A stretch of DNA of 47,342 nucleotides from Pseudomonadota bacterium. Lineage in GTDB: Bacteria; Myxococcota_A; UBA796; SXON01. Location: NCBI GenBank assembly GCA_030685065.1, contig JAUXQH010000055.1:1-47342 (forward strand), read 5' to 3'. Below, one piece after another: positions 27,629-36,347 of the stretch (position 1 is its first letter; every line of letters starts with the position of its first letter). The notes beneath the pieces were generated by a model. The model did not search any database. It saw nothing but the letters and a program-made list of their open reading frames with translations, and was not told where the DNA came from. The position numbers and the translations under genes are program-made.

Positions 27629-28032
27629 TGCCACTCTCCCGCGAGCTGCTCGATCAGATGAAGCAGCTGTGTGCCGAGCTCGATCCCGAGGATGGCGTCG
27701 TGCCTCCCCGGGAACATCGTCCACCCGATCCCCGCCGGCTGCGCCGGCATTGCGGGCAGGTAGCCCGCCTCCTCTCCGTCACCCTCCCGGCCGCCGAGGA
27801 TCCGCTCCTCCGGCTCCTCTTCGTCGTCCAGGTCACCGCCGATCCCACCGGAAACCTCCGGGTCCGCCTCGCGCCGCTTCCGGGCGTCGAGGTGCCGCCA
27901 GAGGTCCTCCTCGCCCACGTCACCCGCGCGCGCGGGTGGCTCCGGGGAGAGGTCGCGACGTTCGTCGGCGGCCGCCGCACGCCGGAGCTCCTCTTCGAGA
28001 TCGGGTCGCCCGACGAGGAGGAGGCGCCATGA
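27628..28032 (+). CDS. RbfA-like (KH-fold) protein coupled to RtcB
   Basis: 134 residues. The layout follows ribosome-binding factor A: an N-terminal helix ending QVARLL, a strand-turn-strand (FVVQVTADPTGNLRVRLAPLPG, compare the VSRDL...A.VYV phrase of RbfA), a helix HVTRARGWLRGEV where RbfA has the A.GFIR..L helix, and TPELLFEIG where RbfA has the PEL.F..D strand. RbfA binds the 30S subunit near helices 44-45 and helps mature the decoding region. About 30 extra residues precede the domain. The stop overlaps the ATG of rtcB by four bases, so the two are co-translated. This is not the standard rbfA, which sits with infB/truB. ATG 27658 is an alternative start. Assignment by eye, moderate confidence. 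Confidence 0.6.
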   Translation: MPLSRELLDQMKQLCAELDPEDGVVPPREHRPPDPRRLRRHCGQVARLLSVTLPAAEDPLLRLLFVVQVTADPTGNLRVRLAPLPGVEVPPEVLLAHVTRARGWLRGEVATFVGGRRTPELLFEIGSPDEEEAP

Positions 28033-29153
28033 TCCCAGCACCAAGGGCCCCACTCCACGCCTGGCTCGCCGGCCCGCTCCCACCCGGCGTGGGCCAGGCG
28101 ATGGCGCGCCTGCGTGCGAGCCCTGCCATCGCTCGCATCGCGGTGATGCCCGACGTCCACCTCGCCGAGGGGGTGTGTGTCGGGACGGTCATCGCCACGC
28201 GCGACACTTTGTTCCCCGAGGCGGTCGGCGGTGACATCGGCTGCGGCGTCTCGACCGTCCGGCTCGATCCGGACGGCCTCGACCGCCTCGACGATCGCGC
28301 CGCCGCCCGCATCCTCCGCGGCCTCGAGCGCGGGGTGCCCATTCAGCGTTGGTCGGGCCCGCGCCCGGTCCCGCCGGTGATCCTCTCCCAAACCGGGGGG
28401 CCGTCGGACTTCCTTGCCAATCGTCTCCGTCGCGACGGCGCCTGGGAGTTCGGCACCCTCGGCCGCGGCAATCACTTCCTGGAGCTCCAGGAGGATGACG
28501 CGGGAGGCGCCTGGCTGCTCGTCCACAGCGGGTCCCGGGCGTTGGGGCCCGCGGTACGCGATCACTACGCGGCCCTCGGGTGCCGCGACGTCTCCGGCCT
28601 CGCCGGGCTCTCCGGCGCCAGCGAGGTCGGACGCGCCTACCGCGACGACGTGGACGTTCTGGTCGCGTGGGCGGAGGCGAGCCGCGCGGCCATGCTCGGG
28701 GCCGCGTGCGCGGTGCTGGAGGCCGTCCTCGGCCTCGTCCCGGCGCTCGACAGCCAGGTCGACACCGCCCACAACCACGTCCGGCACGAGGTCATCGGAG
28801 GCGAGCCGCTCTGGGTCCACCGGAAGGGGGCGTGCCCCGCACACGTCGACGAGGGCGGCGTGATCCCGGGCTCGATGGGAGCGCCGACGTTTCACACGAG
28901 GGGGCGTGGGTGTGTCGAGGCGCTCTGCTCCTCGAGCCACGGGGCCGGCCGGGAGATGAGCCGGAGCGAGGCGCGGGCGCGGGTCACGGGAACGATGCTC
29001 CGCGAGCAGGTGCGCGGGGTGTACGTCCCCGGCGGGGATCTGCGCGAGGAGGCCCCGAGCGCCTACAAGGACATCGAGGCGGTGCTGCGCGCGCAGCGGC
29101 CACTCGTGCGGATCGTGCGGCGGCTCCGGCCTCGGCTGGTCTGGCGCGGCTGA
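28029..29153 (+). CDS. rtcB: RNA-splicing ligase RtcB, short form
   Basis: 374 residues (E. coli RtcB is 408). All signature residues are present: PDVHLAEG, metal ligands Asp69 and Cys72 in GGDIGCG, GRGNHF (His149), LVHSGSR (His166), AHNH, HRKGACPA, GSMGAPTF, and SSHGAGREMSR whose His304 accepts GMP, then SAYKDIE. RtcB joins RNA 3'-phosphate or 2',3'-cyclic phosphate ends to 5'-OH ends using GTP and manganese. The short form resembles the RtcB proteins that pair with the release factor PrfH for ribosome repair. Here the partner is the RbfA-like protein (ATGA overlap). No archease or RtcA is adjacent. Confidence 0.95.
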   Translation: MIPAPRAPLHAWLAGPLPPGVGQAMARLRASPAIARIAVMPDVHLAEGVCVGTVIATRDTLFPEAVGGDIGCGVSTVRLDPDGLDRLDDRAAARILRGLERGVPIQRWSGPRPVPPVILSQTGGPSDFLANRLRRDGAWEFGTLGRGNHFLELQEDDAGGAWLLVHSGSRALGPAVRDHYAALGCRDVSGLAGLSGASEVGRAYRDDVDVLVAWAEASRAAMLGAACAVLEAVLGLVPALDSQVDTAHNHVRHEVIGGEPLWVHRKGACPAHVDEGGVIPGSMGAPTFHTRGRGCVEALCSSSHGAGREMSRSEARARVTGTMLREQVRGVYVPGGDLREEAPSAYKDIEAVLRAQRPLVRIVRRLRPRLVWRG

Positions 29154-29160
29154 GGGCTGA

Positions 29161-29337
29161 GGGGGTCTGGCCTTACGACTTATCACCTACGACATGCGAA
29201 CGCCGATTATTTCGTGGTGGGGTCTGGCCTTACGACTTATCACTTGGCGGTCAAATGATAAGTGATAAGGTCAGACCCCTCATGGAGATACTCGGCGTTG
29301 TCTCGTTCCAGGTGATAAGTGATAAGGTCAGACCCCC
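29161..29337. repeat. REP-like cluster: four copies in two inverted pairs
   Basis: Two copies of GGGGTCTGGCCTTACGACTT ATCAC (29161-29187 and 29219-29245) face two inverted copies ending GATAAGGTCAGACCCC (29255-29279 and 29312-29337). The inverted copies read GGGGTCTGACCTTATCACTT ATCA on the other strand, so the two sub-families differ at a few positions. The inner pair can fold into a hairpin of more than 20 pairs. The GGGGTCTGACC core resembles REP elements mobilised by Y1 (RAYT) transposases. No such transposase is in the window. The cluster fills most of the gap between rtcB and the FBPase gene. Confidence 0.8.
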
Positions 29338-29422
29338 TCCGCGCCGCTCGCGCGCGGTGGCGGCGCCGACCACGGCCCGAGGCCTCGTCACGTGGGCCAA
29401 GGCGCGAAAGGCCGCGCGGGCT

Positions 29423-29428
29423 TAGACT
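29423..29428 (+). promoter_or_regulatory. candidate -10 box for the FBPase gene
   Basis: TAGACT 22 bases before ATG 29451, leaving a leader of about 16 bases that contains CGGAGC as a ribosome-binding site. Confidence 0.4.
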
Positions 29429-29450
29429 TCCGGTCCCGGAGCCCCCCGCC

Positions 29451-30446
29451 ATGGCCCAGTTCGAAGAAGGCACCACCCTCGATCGCTTCCTCCTCGAGAC
29501 CACGCGGGAGCACCCCGAGGCCAGCGGGCAGTTCGTCACGCTGCTCAAGCAGGTGGCCCTGGCCGGCAAGCTCGTCAGCGCGCGCGTCAACCGCGCGGGC
29601 CTCGCGGGGATGTTCGGCGCCACCGGATCGATGAACATCCAGGGCGAGTACGTCCAGAAGATGGATCTGTACGCGAACGAGACGTTCAAGGGCGCGCTCG
29701 AGCACGCGGGCGTGGTCTGCATGATGGTGTCGGAGGAGGAAGAAGCCCCCATCTTCGTCCCCGACCGGTTCCGGCACGGAAACTACATCTTCTGCATGGA
29801 CCCGCTGGACGGCTCCTCCAACATCGACACGAACGCGACGATCGGGACGATCTTCTGCGTGTTCCGGCGCTGCTCGGGTGGCGACGGTCGCGGCGATCCG
29901 TCGGACGCGCTGCGGTCGGGACGCGAGATCGTGGCGGCGGGCTACATCGTGTACGGCGCGGGCACGGTCCTCGTGCTCTCCACCGGCGAGGGCGTGCACG
30001 GCTTCACGCTGGATCCCACCGTCGGCGAGTTCTTCCTCTCGCACAGCGACATCCGTCTGGGCGAGAAGACGCGCAGCTACTCCTGCAACGAGGCCTACTC
30101 GGCCCAGTGGGATCCTCGCCTGCGGGCGTGGCTCGACAAGGTGAAGGAGCCCTCGCTCGGCTGGTCCGCCCGCTACATCGGCTCGCTGGTCGGTGACTTC
30201 CACCGCAACCTCGTCAAGGGCGGCGTGTTCCTCTACCCGCCCACGGCCAAGACCCCGAACGGCAAGCTGCGCCTCCTGTACGAGGCCTTCCCCCTCGCCT
30301 ACCTCGTCGAGAACGCGGGTGGCGCCGCGAGCGACGGCACCATGGCGATCCTCGACAAGGTGCCAGGCTCGATCCACGAGCGCACCGCGCTCTTCATCGG
30401 GGACCGCGACAACGTGGAGGAGATCGTGCGAGCCTTGAGGGGATGA
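29451..30446 (+). CDS. fbp: class I fructose-1,6-bisphosphatase
   Basis: 331 residues, normal family length. Motifs: EEEEAPIF (metal site), DPLDGSSNID (catalytic metal and phosphate site, about 122-131), AGYIVYGAGTVLVLSTG, SCNEAYS, ARYIGSLVGDFHRNL and GGVFLYP, and KLRLLYEAFPLAYLVENAGG near the C-terminus. It hydrolyses fructose-1,6-bisphosphate to fructose-6-phosphate in gluconeogenesis or the pentose cycle. Cytoplasmic. No other central-carbon gene is next to it. Confidence 0.95.
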   Translation: MAQFEEGTTLDRFLLETTREHPEASGQFVTLLKQVALAGKLVSARVNRAGLAGMFGATGSMNIQGEYVQKMDLYANETFKGALEHAGVVCMMVSEEEEAPIFVPDRFRHGNYIFCMDPLDGSSNIDTNATIGTIFCVFRRCSGGDGRGDPSDALRSGREIVAAGYIVYGAGTVLVLSTGEGVHGFTLDPTVGEFFLSHSDIRLGEKTRSYSCNEAYSAQWDPRLRAWLDKVKEPSLGWSARYIGSLVGDFHRNLVKGGVFLYPPTAKTPNGKLRLLYEAFPLAYLVENAGGAASDGTMAILDKVPGSIHERTALFIGDRDNVEEIVRALRG

Positions 30447-30564
30447 GGTCCCGCTGAGCTCTCCCGCGCGCCCCGCCGCACACGTCCACGTCGCCGCACA
30501 CACCGCCGCGGGCCGACCCAGCGCCGTCGATCCCGGAGCGTTCCCTCCCATCGCCGGGCTCCAG

Positions 30565-31548
30565 GTGCTCTCCACGGAGGACGTCGAGCAGCTCACCCAT
30601 GACGGCGTCAGCGTGCACCTCCGCAAGGAGCGCCTGCTGATCGACGAGCGGATCGCCATCGTGCGGAAGCGGCTCCTGGGGTTGCAGGGGCCACGCGTCG
30701 TGTTGGTCCACGGCTTCGCGCAGAATCGATATTCCTGGCACCTCTCCCGGCGGTCGCTCTCGGCCTGGCTCGCCGGCGAAGGCTTCGACGTCTACAACCT
30801 CGAGCTGCCGGGGCACGGCAACTCCCGCTCGCCCGCCGGCTCCGCCCGCTTCGCCGACTACGTCGTCGACGTGCGCCGTGTGGCAGAGGTGTTGGGCGAG
30901 CCCGCCTTCTGGATCGGGCACTCGCTCGGCGGGGCGGTGGTGTACGCGGGGGCCACCGTGACACCGATGCGCGGCGTCGTCGGCATCGGCGCGCTGTTCC
31001 AATTCGCGCAGGCCAACCGCGCGCTCAAGCTGCTCTGCCAGCTCTCGGGGAAGGTGCAGGGCCGCACGGATCCTCGTCCGAACAGGCTCGGCGCCCTGAA
31101 CGTGCGCACCCAGCTCGCGGGCCGGCTCCTCGCGAAGCTGTACAGCGTGTCGGACATCGCCGGCTATGCGTTCCCGATCAGCGGCTGGGCGCCCGGGAGC
31201 ATGGAAGAAGACCTGCTCCGCGAACGTCTCAAGCTCGGCTTCGATTGGACGAGCGCGAACGTCTGGTTCGACATGGCGCGGTGGGGCGCGACGGGCCGCT
31301 TCGATTTCGAGGAGGCCTGGGAGAAGACCGACGTTCCGCTGCTCGTGGTGGGCGGCGATCTCGACCATCTCATGCTCCCGGACGACGCGCGCACGGCCTA
31401 TGACCGCTCGGGTAGCAGCGACCGCACCTGGGCGCTGATGGACGACTACGGCACCGGCGTGCACTGGGGCCACCTCGACCTCCTGCTCGGCCGCCACGCG
31501 CCGACGCACACGTGGCCGCTCCTCCAAAGCTGGCTGGCCGCCCGGTAG
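30565..31548 (+). CDS. alpha/beta hydrolase
   Basis: 327 residues from GTG 30565, the only standard start in the open frame; the frame stays open about 125 bases further upstream, so the N-terminus could be longer. Motifs: oxyanion loop VLVHGFAQNRYSW, nucleophile Ser in IGHSLGGAV (about residue 119), acid Asp in VVGGDLDHLM and His in VHWGHLDLL. A cap domain sits at about 170-250. Lipase, esterase or epoxide-hydrolase type; substrate not predictable. It ends 32 bases before the kinase gene. Confidence 0.85.
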   Translation: MLSTEDVEQLTHDGVSVHLRKERLLIDERIAIVRKRLLGLQGPRVVLVHGFAQNRYSWHLSRRSLSAWLAGEGFDVYNLELPGHGNSRSPAGSARFADYVVDVRRVAEVLGEPAFWIGHSLGGAVVYAGATVTPMRGVVGIGALFQFAQANRALKLLCQLSGKVQGRTDPRPNRLGALNVRTQLAGRLLAKLYSVSDIAGYAFPISGWAPGSMEEDLLRERLKLGFDWTSANVWFDMARWGATGRFDFEEAWEKTDVPLLVVGGDLDHLMLPDDARTAYDRSGSSDRTWALMDDYGTGVHWGHLDLLLGRHAPTHTWPLLQSWLAAR

Positions 31549-31564
31549 GCAACGGCGGGTGCGC

Positions 31565-31570
31565 TATCAT
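31565..31570 (+). promoter_or_regulatory. candidate -10 box for the kinase gene
   Basis: TATCAT ten bases before ATG 31581, giving a leader of only about four bases. No Shine-Dalgarno site. Confidence 0.4.
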
Positions 31571-31580
31571 TCGCGGGCGC

Positions 31581-34500
31581 ATGCCTACCGAACCGACTCA
31601 TGGTCTCGACTTCGCAGAGCGCATCGGCGAGGGAGGCATCGCCGATGTGTTCCGAGGCACCTGGCGCGGGCGCGACGTGGCGCTCAAGGTGCTCCGGGAG
31701 GCCGATCGATCCGGGCTCCGAAAGCGCTTCGTTCGGGAGGGGCGGCTGCTCCAGCGGCTGTCCTATCCGGGGCTGGTGCGCTGCTTCGGCGTGATCGAGG
31801 GCGAACAACCGGTGCTCGTGCTCGAGCTCCTCGAGGGCGTCTCGCTCGACGTGCGGCTCCGCTCGGGCCCGCTCTCGCCGGAGCAGGGTGTGCTCCTCGC
31901 GTCCTCCGCGCTCCGCACCCTCGCCTACCTGCACGAGAACGGGATCGTGCACCGTGACATCAAGGCGAGCAACGTTTGGCTCGGGCAGGACCACCGCATC
32001 GTCCTGGTCGACCTCGGGCTCGCCGCGGACATCAGCGATCCGCTCACGACGACCCTCGGCGACGTGCTCGGCACGCACGCCTACATGGCGCCCGAGCAGA
32101 TCGCCGGCGCGGAGTCCGACCACCGCTGCGATCTGTACAGCCTCGGCATCACGCTCTACGAGGCGCTGGTGGGCGAGCGTCCGTACCAGGCGACAGGCCT
32201 CGCGGGCTATCTCCAGGCGCACCGCGCCGCGGGGGCCGTCCCGATCGTCGAGCGCGTGCCGGACATCCCCGTGCGCCTCGCCGCGCTCGTCGACCGGCTC
32301 ATGGCGCGGGATCCGTCGGCGCGGCCCGCCTCGGCCTCGGTCGCGCTCGCCCAGCTCACCGGCAGCCGCGGCATGATGTGCGACGTGGGGCCGCCGGGGC
32401 TGTTCGGCCGCGAGGCTGCGACCGGCGCGATCCAGGCCGTGCTCGACGGCGGGGGCGTCCTCCGCATCCACGGGGAGCTCGGGGCTGGGCTCGGCGTGGT
32501 CGCGCGTCACGCCGTGGCCCTCGCGCGCGAAGCCCACGTCGAGTACGCCACGGTGCGGTGCCGTGCGCGGCTGGGTCCGGCCGAGATCGTGGCGGTGCTG
32601 GCGCGCGAGCTCGATTCGATCGCCGGGCCGCTCGTCCCCGATCTGCCGGGTGTCCTCGGCGTCCTCGGGGCGCTCATCGCGCAGGATGGGCGCTTCCTGC
32701 TCGTCTTCGAGGACCTCGATCTGGCCCCCGACGGCTGCGTGGAGCTCGTGGACCGCGTGGCCAGGGTCCCCGGCATCGCGATGGTGCTCACCGGGCGCGC
32801 GCTGCCGCCGCTGCCGGAGGGGCGCGAGATCGGGCTCCGTCCGCTCACCGTCGCCGAGGTGCGCGAGCAGGTGGGGAGCATGCTCGGGACGCCGGCGGTG
32901 CCGCTCGGGCTCGACACCGCGATGATGCGCACCACCGGCGGGCTTCCGGCCCTCGTGGCCGCGGTGCTCCGCGAGCAGGTGGACCGCGGCGCGGTCTGGT
33001 GCGAGGGAATGGGGGAGGACGGGCGCCCGCGCTGGGCGTGGGATCCGTCCGCGCGGCTCCTCCCGGGAGAGGACACCACGCGCCTCTTCGGACGCGCGTT
33101 GGCCAAGCTCTCGGAGGCCACGCGGTCGCTCGTCCAGGCGTTGGCCGTCGCGGGCGAGCCGGTGCCGCTCGATCTGCTGCTCGCGGTCGCAGCGGCCGAT
33201 CCCTCGGGCGCGGATCTCGGTCCCGCGCTCAGGCACGGGCTCGTCGAGGTGAAGCTGCGCGGGGGAGAGGAGTGGGTGTCGCTTCGACGCGCCGTGCTCG
33301 AGCCCATCCTCCTGAACGGGATGACGGAGGACGACCAGCGCGGCATCCACCTGCTCCTCGCGGACGCGGCGCGGCAGCGCTCGGCGCGCGAGTGGGAGCA
33401 GCGCTTCCTGCTCCTCCACCTCGCGCGCGGCGCTCGCGATCCCCACGAGACGATGCGCCTGGTCGAGCTCGGCGATTGGCTGGTCTCCGGCGGGCGCCCT
33501 CTCCCCGGCCTCGACGTGCTCGACGCCGCCACCGGGCTCCCCATCGATGACGGCCACGTGCTCGCGACCCTCGCCCTCGCCCGGTGCGACGCCTTGTGCG
33601 CGCTCGGGCGGCTCCCCGAAGCACGGAGCGCGCTCGAAGCGGGGCGCACCCTCGCGGTCGCCGTAGACGACGAGGCGCTCACCCTGCGCGTCGCGCTCGC
33701 GCACCTCGACCTCGCGCTCCTCCTCGGCACGCACCTGCCCATCGACGTAAGCGCACTGGTGTTGGATCCCCCACCCGGGGCGACCGCGCGGACGCTCCTC
33801 GCCGGAGGACACGTGCACTTCGCGCTCGGCGAGCTGGACCTCGCGCTCGTCGCGTTCCATCGCGCGCTCGACCGCGCGGCGCCGGGCCCGGTCGATCGCA
33901 TCGGGGTGGATGCGCGCCTCGGGGACGCGCGCATCGTGGCGCTCCAGGGAAACCCGCTCCGCGCGATGACGCTCTATCGGGGGCTCGCCGCCGAGCTCCG
34001 CGCCGTCGATCGGACGCTCGCGGGCTGCGAGGCCCTCGTCCGGCTCGCCGAGCTGCAGCGGGCGAGCGGTCGGCTGGCCGCCGCGATGGAGTCGCTCCGC
34101 ACGGCCTCCGAGCTCGTCGGGGAGCGCAACGCGCCCTTCAGCGCAGCCTCGGTCGCCATCGGCCGCGCCCGCGTCCACCTGTCCGTGGGGGACGTTGAGG
34201 GCGCCCATGCGCTCCTCGTGGCGCACGCCGCGTGTGGCGACACGCCTGCGCCGTGGCCGGTCCGCGCCGAGTACCTCGCCACCCTGGCCGACCTTCGGGC
34301 CGCCACCGGGGATACCCAGGCGGCCCTCGCGGTCCACGTCCGCGCGGCCGAGGGCGCCGCCGCCGTGCCCGACCGCATCGCTCGGGCCTTCCACGCCGGC
34401 ATGGTCGGCATCCTCACGGTCGACAGCGGCGCGGTGGGCGATGCAGTGGACGCGCTCGCGGCCATCGGCGCCCCCGGACTCCAGGCGCGCCTGCTGCTCG

Positions 34501-34739
34501 CGGGAGGACGCACGGGTCGCGACGGAGACGTCCTGTCTGCCGCTGCGGCGGAGGCACGCCTGTCCGGCGACAAGCTGCTGCTCCTGGAGATCCTCGAGGC
34601 CCGTCGTGACGCCACCGACCGCGCCGAGGCGCGGGTGATTCTCGCCCAGTGCCTCGACGGGCTCTTCGGACCCTTCCGGGAGCGGTTCGTCGACTGTGCC
34701 GTCGCGCGCTGGGCGCAGGGAGGAGCGCCACGGCCGTAG
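31581..34739 (+). CDS. Ser/Thr protein kinase fused to STAND-like ATPase and TPR domains
   Basis: 1052 residues. Kinase domain about 8-260: IGEGGIADVF loop, Lys36, catalytic HRDIKASN (Asp126), DLG in place of DFG (Asp144), GTHAYMAPEQ. Then an AAA/STAND-like region at about 263-560 beginning LFGRE. Its P-loop position reads HGELGAGLGVV, lacking the GK(S/T) of Walker A, while a Walker B-like LLVFEDLDLAPD remains. From about 610 to 1040 are roughly ten TPR-like helix pairs (ATLALARCDALCALGRLPEARSALEAG). This architecture is common in Myxococcota signalling (protein kinase-AAA-TPR). No transmembrane segment. Independent unit; the next gene starts 19 bases on. Confidence 0.9.
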   Translation: MPTEPTHGLDFAERIGEGGIADVFRGTWRGRDVALKVLREADRSGLRKRFVREGRLLQRLSYPGLVRCFGVIEGEQPVLVLELLEGVSLDVRLRSGPLSPEQGVLLASSALRTLAYLHENGIVHRDIKASNVWLGQDHRIVLVDLGLAADISDPLTTTLGDVLGTHAYMAPEQIAGAESDHRCDLYSLGITLYEALVGERPYQATGLAGYLQAHRAAGAVPIVERVPDIPVRLAALVDRLMARDPSARPASASVALAQLTGSRGMMCDVGPPGLFGREAATGAIQAVLDGGGVLRIHGELGAGLGVVARHAVALAREAHVEYATVRCRARLGPAEIVAVLARELDSIAGPLVPDLPGVLGVLGALIAQDGRFLLVFEDLDLAPDGCVELVDRVARVPGIAMVLTGRALPPLPEGREIGLRPLTVAEVREQVGSMLGTPAVPLGLDTAMMRTTGGLPALVAAVLREQVDRGAVWCEGMGEDGRPRWAWDPSARLLPGEDTTRLFGRALAKLSEATRSLVQALAVAGEPVPLDLLLAVAAADPSGADLGPALRHGLVEVKLRGGEEWVSLRRAVLEPILLNGMTEDDQRGIHLLLADAARQRSAREWEQRFLLLHLARGARDPHETMRLVELGDWLVSGGRPLPGLDVLDAATGLPIDDGHVLATLALARCDALCALGRLPEARSALEAGRTLAVAVDDEALTLRVALAHLDLALLLGTHLPIDVSALVLDPPPGATARTLLAGGHVHFALGELDLALVAFHRALDRAAPGPVDRIGVDARLGDARIVALQGNPLRAMTLYRGLAAELRAVDRTLAGCEALVRLAELQRASGRLAAAMESLRTASELVGERNAPFSAASVAIGRARVHLSVGDVEGAHALLVAHAACGDTPAPWPVRAEYLATLADLRAATGDTQAALAVHVRAAEGAAAVPDRIARAFHAGMVGILTVDSGAVGDAVDALAAIGAPGLQARLLLAGGRTGRDGDVLSAAAAEARLSGDKLLLLEILEARRDATDRAEARVILAQCLDGLFGPFRERFVDCAVARWAQGGAPRP

Positions 34740-34757
34740 ACGCGATACGGGGGGTTG

Positions 34758-36335
34758 ATGGCACACCTCGGCGATACCCCGCCCTCCTCCGGCTCCGCGC
34801 TGGGGGCCTCCACGCTCCCGCTGCGCGATCCGCGCACGGGCGCGCTCGTGGGAGAGATGGCGGCAACGCCCGAGGGTGACGTGGCCGGGCTCGTCGCACG
34901 CGCACGTGCAGCGGGGGCCACCTGGGCGGCTACGCCGCTCGAGGAGCGCAAGGGCGCCATTCGTCGCCTCGCGAGCGTGTTTCTCGCCCGCGGTTCCGAG
35001 ATCGTCGACACGCTCGTGGCCGAGATCGGAAAGCCCCCCGGGGAAGCATGGACGAGTGAAGTCGTCACCGCCCAGGAGCTGTTCGCTACCTGGCTCGAGA
35101 TGATCGATGACGAGCTGGCGGACATCCCCGTCCCGCTCAACCCGATCAACTACCCCGGCAAGGACGTCGTCCTGCGCCTCGAGCCCATCGGCGTGGTCGG
35201 CTTGATCATGCCGTGGAACTACCCGATCCACCTGCCGCTCCGCACCATCGTGCCGGCGGTGCTCGCGGGCAACGCGGTGGTCTGGAAGCCGTCCGAGTAC
35301 GCGTCGCGCTGCGGCGCCCTGTTGGACTCGATTTTCAAGGCCGCCTTCCCCGCGGATCTCGTCATCACGATTCAGGGCGGCCCCACCCAGGGCGCCGCGC
35401 TGATTGACGGTGGCGTCGACCGCGTGGTGTTCACCGGCAGCGTGGCGGGCGGGCGGGCCGTGGCCCAGCGCGCGGCCGCGCGGCTCCTGCCGACCTCCCT
35501 CGAGCTCGGCAGCAAGGATCCCGCCATCGTCCTACACGACGCGGATCTCGAACGCACGGTGAACGGCCTGGTCTGGGGCGCGTTCCACAACGCCGGGCAG
35601 GACTGCGCGTCGGTCGAGCGCGTCTACGTCGACGCCCGGATCCACGACGCGTTCGTGGAGAAGGTCGTCGCCGCCACTCGGAGCCTCCGGGTGGGGTCGA
35701 CGTCCGGCACGCCCGATGTGGGTCCGCTCATCAACGCGGCGGCGCTGGAGAAGGTGCATGGGCACGTCACCGCGGCGGTCGCGGCGGGCGCGGTCGTGCG
35801 CGCGGGCGGCGAGCCGACGGGGGAGGGGTATCACTACCCGCCCACGGTCCTCACCGGCGTGACGGACGACATGGCCGTGATGCGCGAAGAGAGCTTCGGG
35901 CCCCTGTTCCCGATCGCGTCCTTCGCGACGGAGGACGAGGCGGTCGCCCGCGCCAACGCATCGCCCTACGGGCTCACTGCGTCGGTGTGGAGCAGGGACC
36001 TTCGGCGTGCCGAGGCGCTGGCCGCCCGGATCACGACGGGCGTGTCCTTCGTGAACAATTGCTGCTTCACGGGGCCCATGGGTGCGGCCGCGTGGGGCGG
36101 GCGCAAGGAGAGCGGCTACGGCGTCACGGGGTCCCGCTTCGGGCTCGAGGCGCTGGTGCAACCACGCACGGTGTGCGTGGATCGCTCTCGCGGAAAGAAG
36201 GAGATGTGGTGGTACCCGTATGGGGACAACCTCGTCAACATGGCGCGAGGGCTCGTCGAGCTCACGCGTCCGGGGGGAGCGCGGCTGTCCGGGGCTCGGA
36301 TGGCTGTCGGCGGCCTGTTGAACCGGTGGAAGTGA
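34758..36335 (+). CDS. aldehyde dehydrogenase family protein
   Basis: 525 residues, ATG preceded by a GGGGGG run. NAD-site PWNYP (about 155), VFTGSVAGGRAV (about 225), catalytic Glu in LELGSKDPA, catalytic Cys in NAGQDCASVERVYV (about 285), EESFGP and the C-terminal GYGVTGSRFG. It oxidises an aldehyde to its acid with NAD(P). The last 60 residues after the ALDH fold (KEMWWYPYGDNLVNMARGLVEL) form an amphipathic tail that could touch a membrane, as in long-chain ALDH. The DUF429 gene starts right at its stop. Confidence 0.9.
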   Translation: MAHLGDTPPSSGSALGASTLPLRDPRTGALVGEMAATPEGDVAGLVARARAAGATWAATPLEERKGAIRRLASVFLARGSEIVDTLVAEIGKPPGEAWTSEVVTAQELFATWLEMIDDELADIPVPLNPINYPGKDVVLRLEPIGVVGLIMPWNYPIHLPLRTIVPAVLAGNAVVWKPSEYASRCGALLDSIFKAAFPADLVITIQGGPTQGAALIDGGVDRVVFTGSVAGGRAVAQRAAARLLPTSLELGSKDPAIVLHDADLERTVNGLVWGAFHNAGQDCASVERVYVDARIHDAFVEKVVAATRSLRVGSTSGTPDVGPLINAAALEKVHGHVTAAVAAGAVVRAGGEPTGEGYHYPPTVLTGVTDDMAVMREESFGPLFPIASFATEDEAVARANASPYGLTASVWSRDLRRAEALAARITTGVSFVNNCCFTGPMGAAAWGGRKESGYGVTGSRFGLEALVQPRTVCVDRSRGKKEMWWYPYGDNLVNMARGLVELTRPGGARLSGARMAVGGLLNRWK

Positions 36336-36347
36336 GTGGAGGGCCCG

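Noticed and set aside
27628..28032. The RbfA-like gene as the housekeeping rbfA
   Set aside because: It lacks the infB/truB neighbourhood, has an N-terminal extension and is coupled to rtcB; I treat it as a paralogue.
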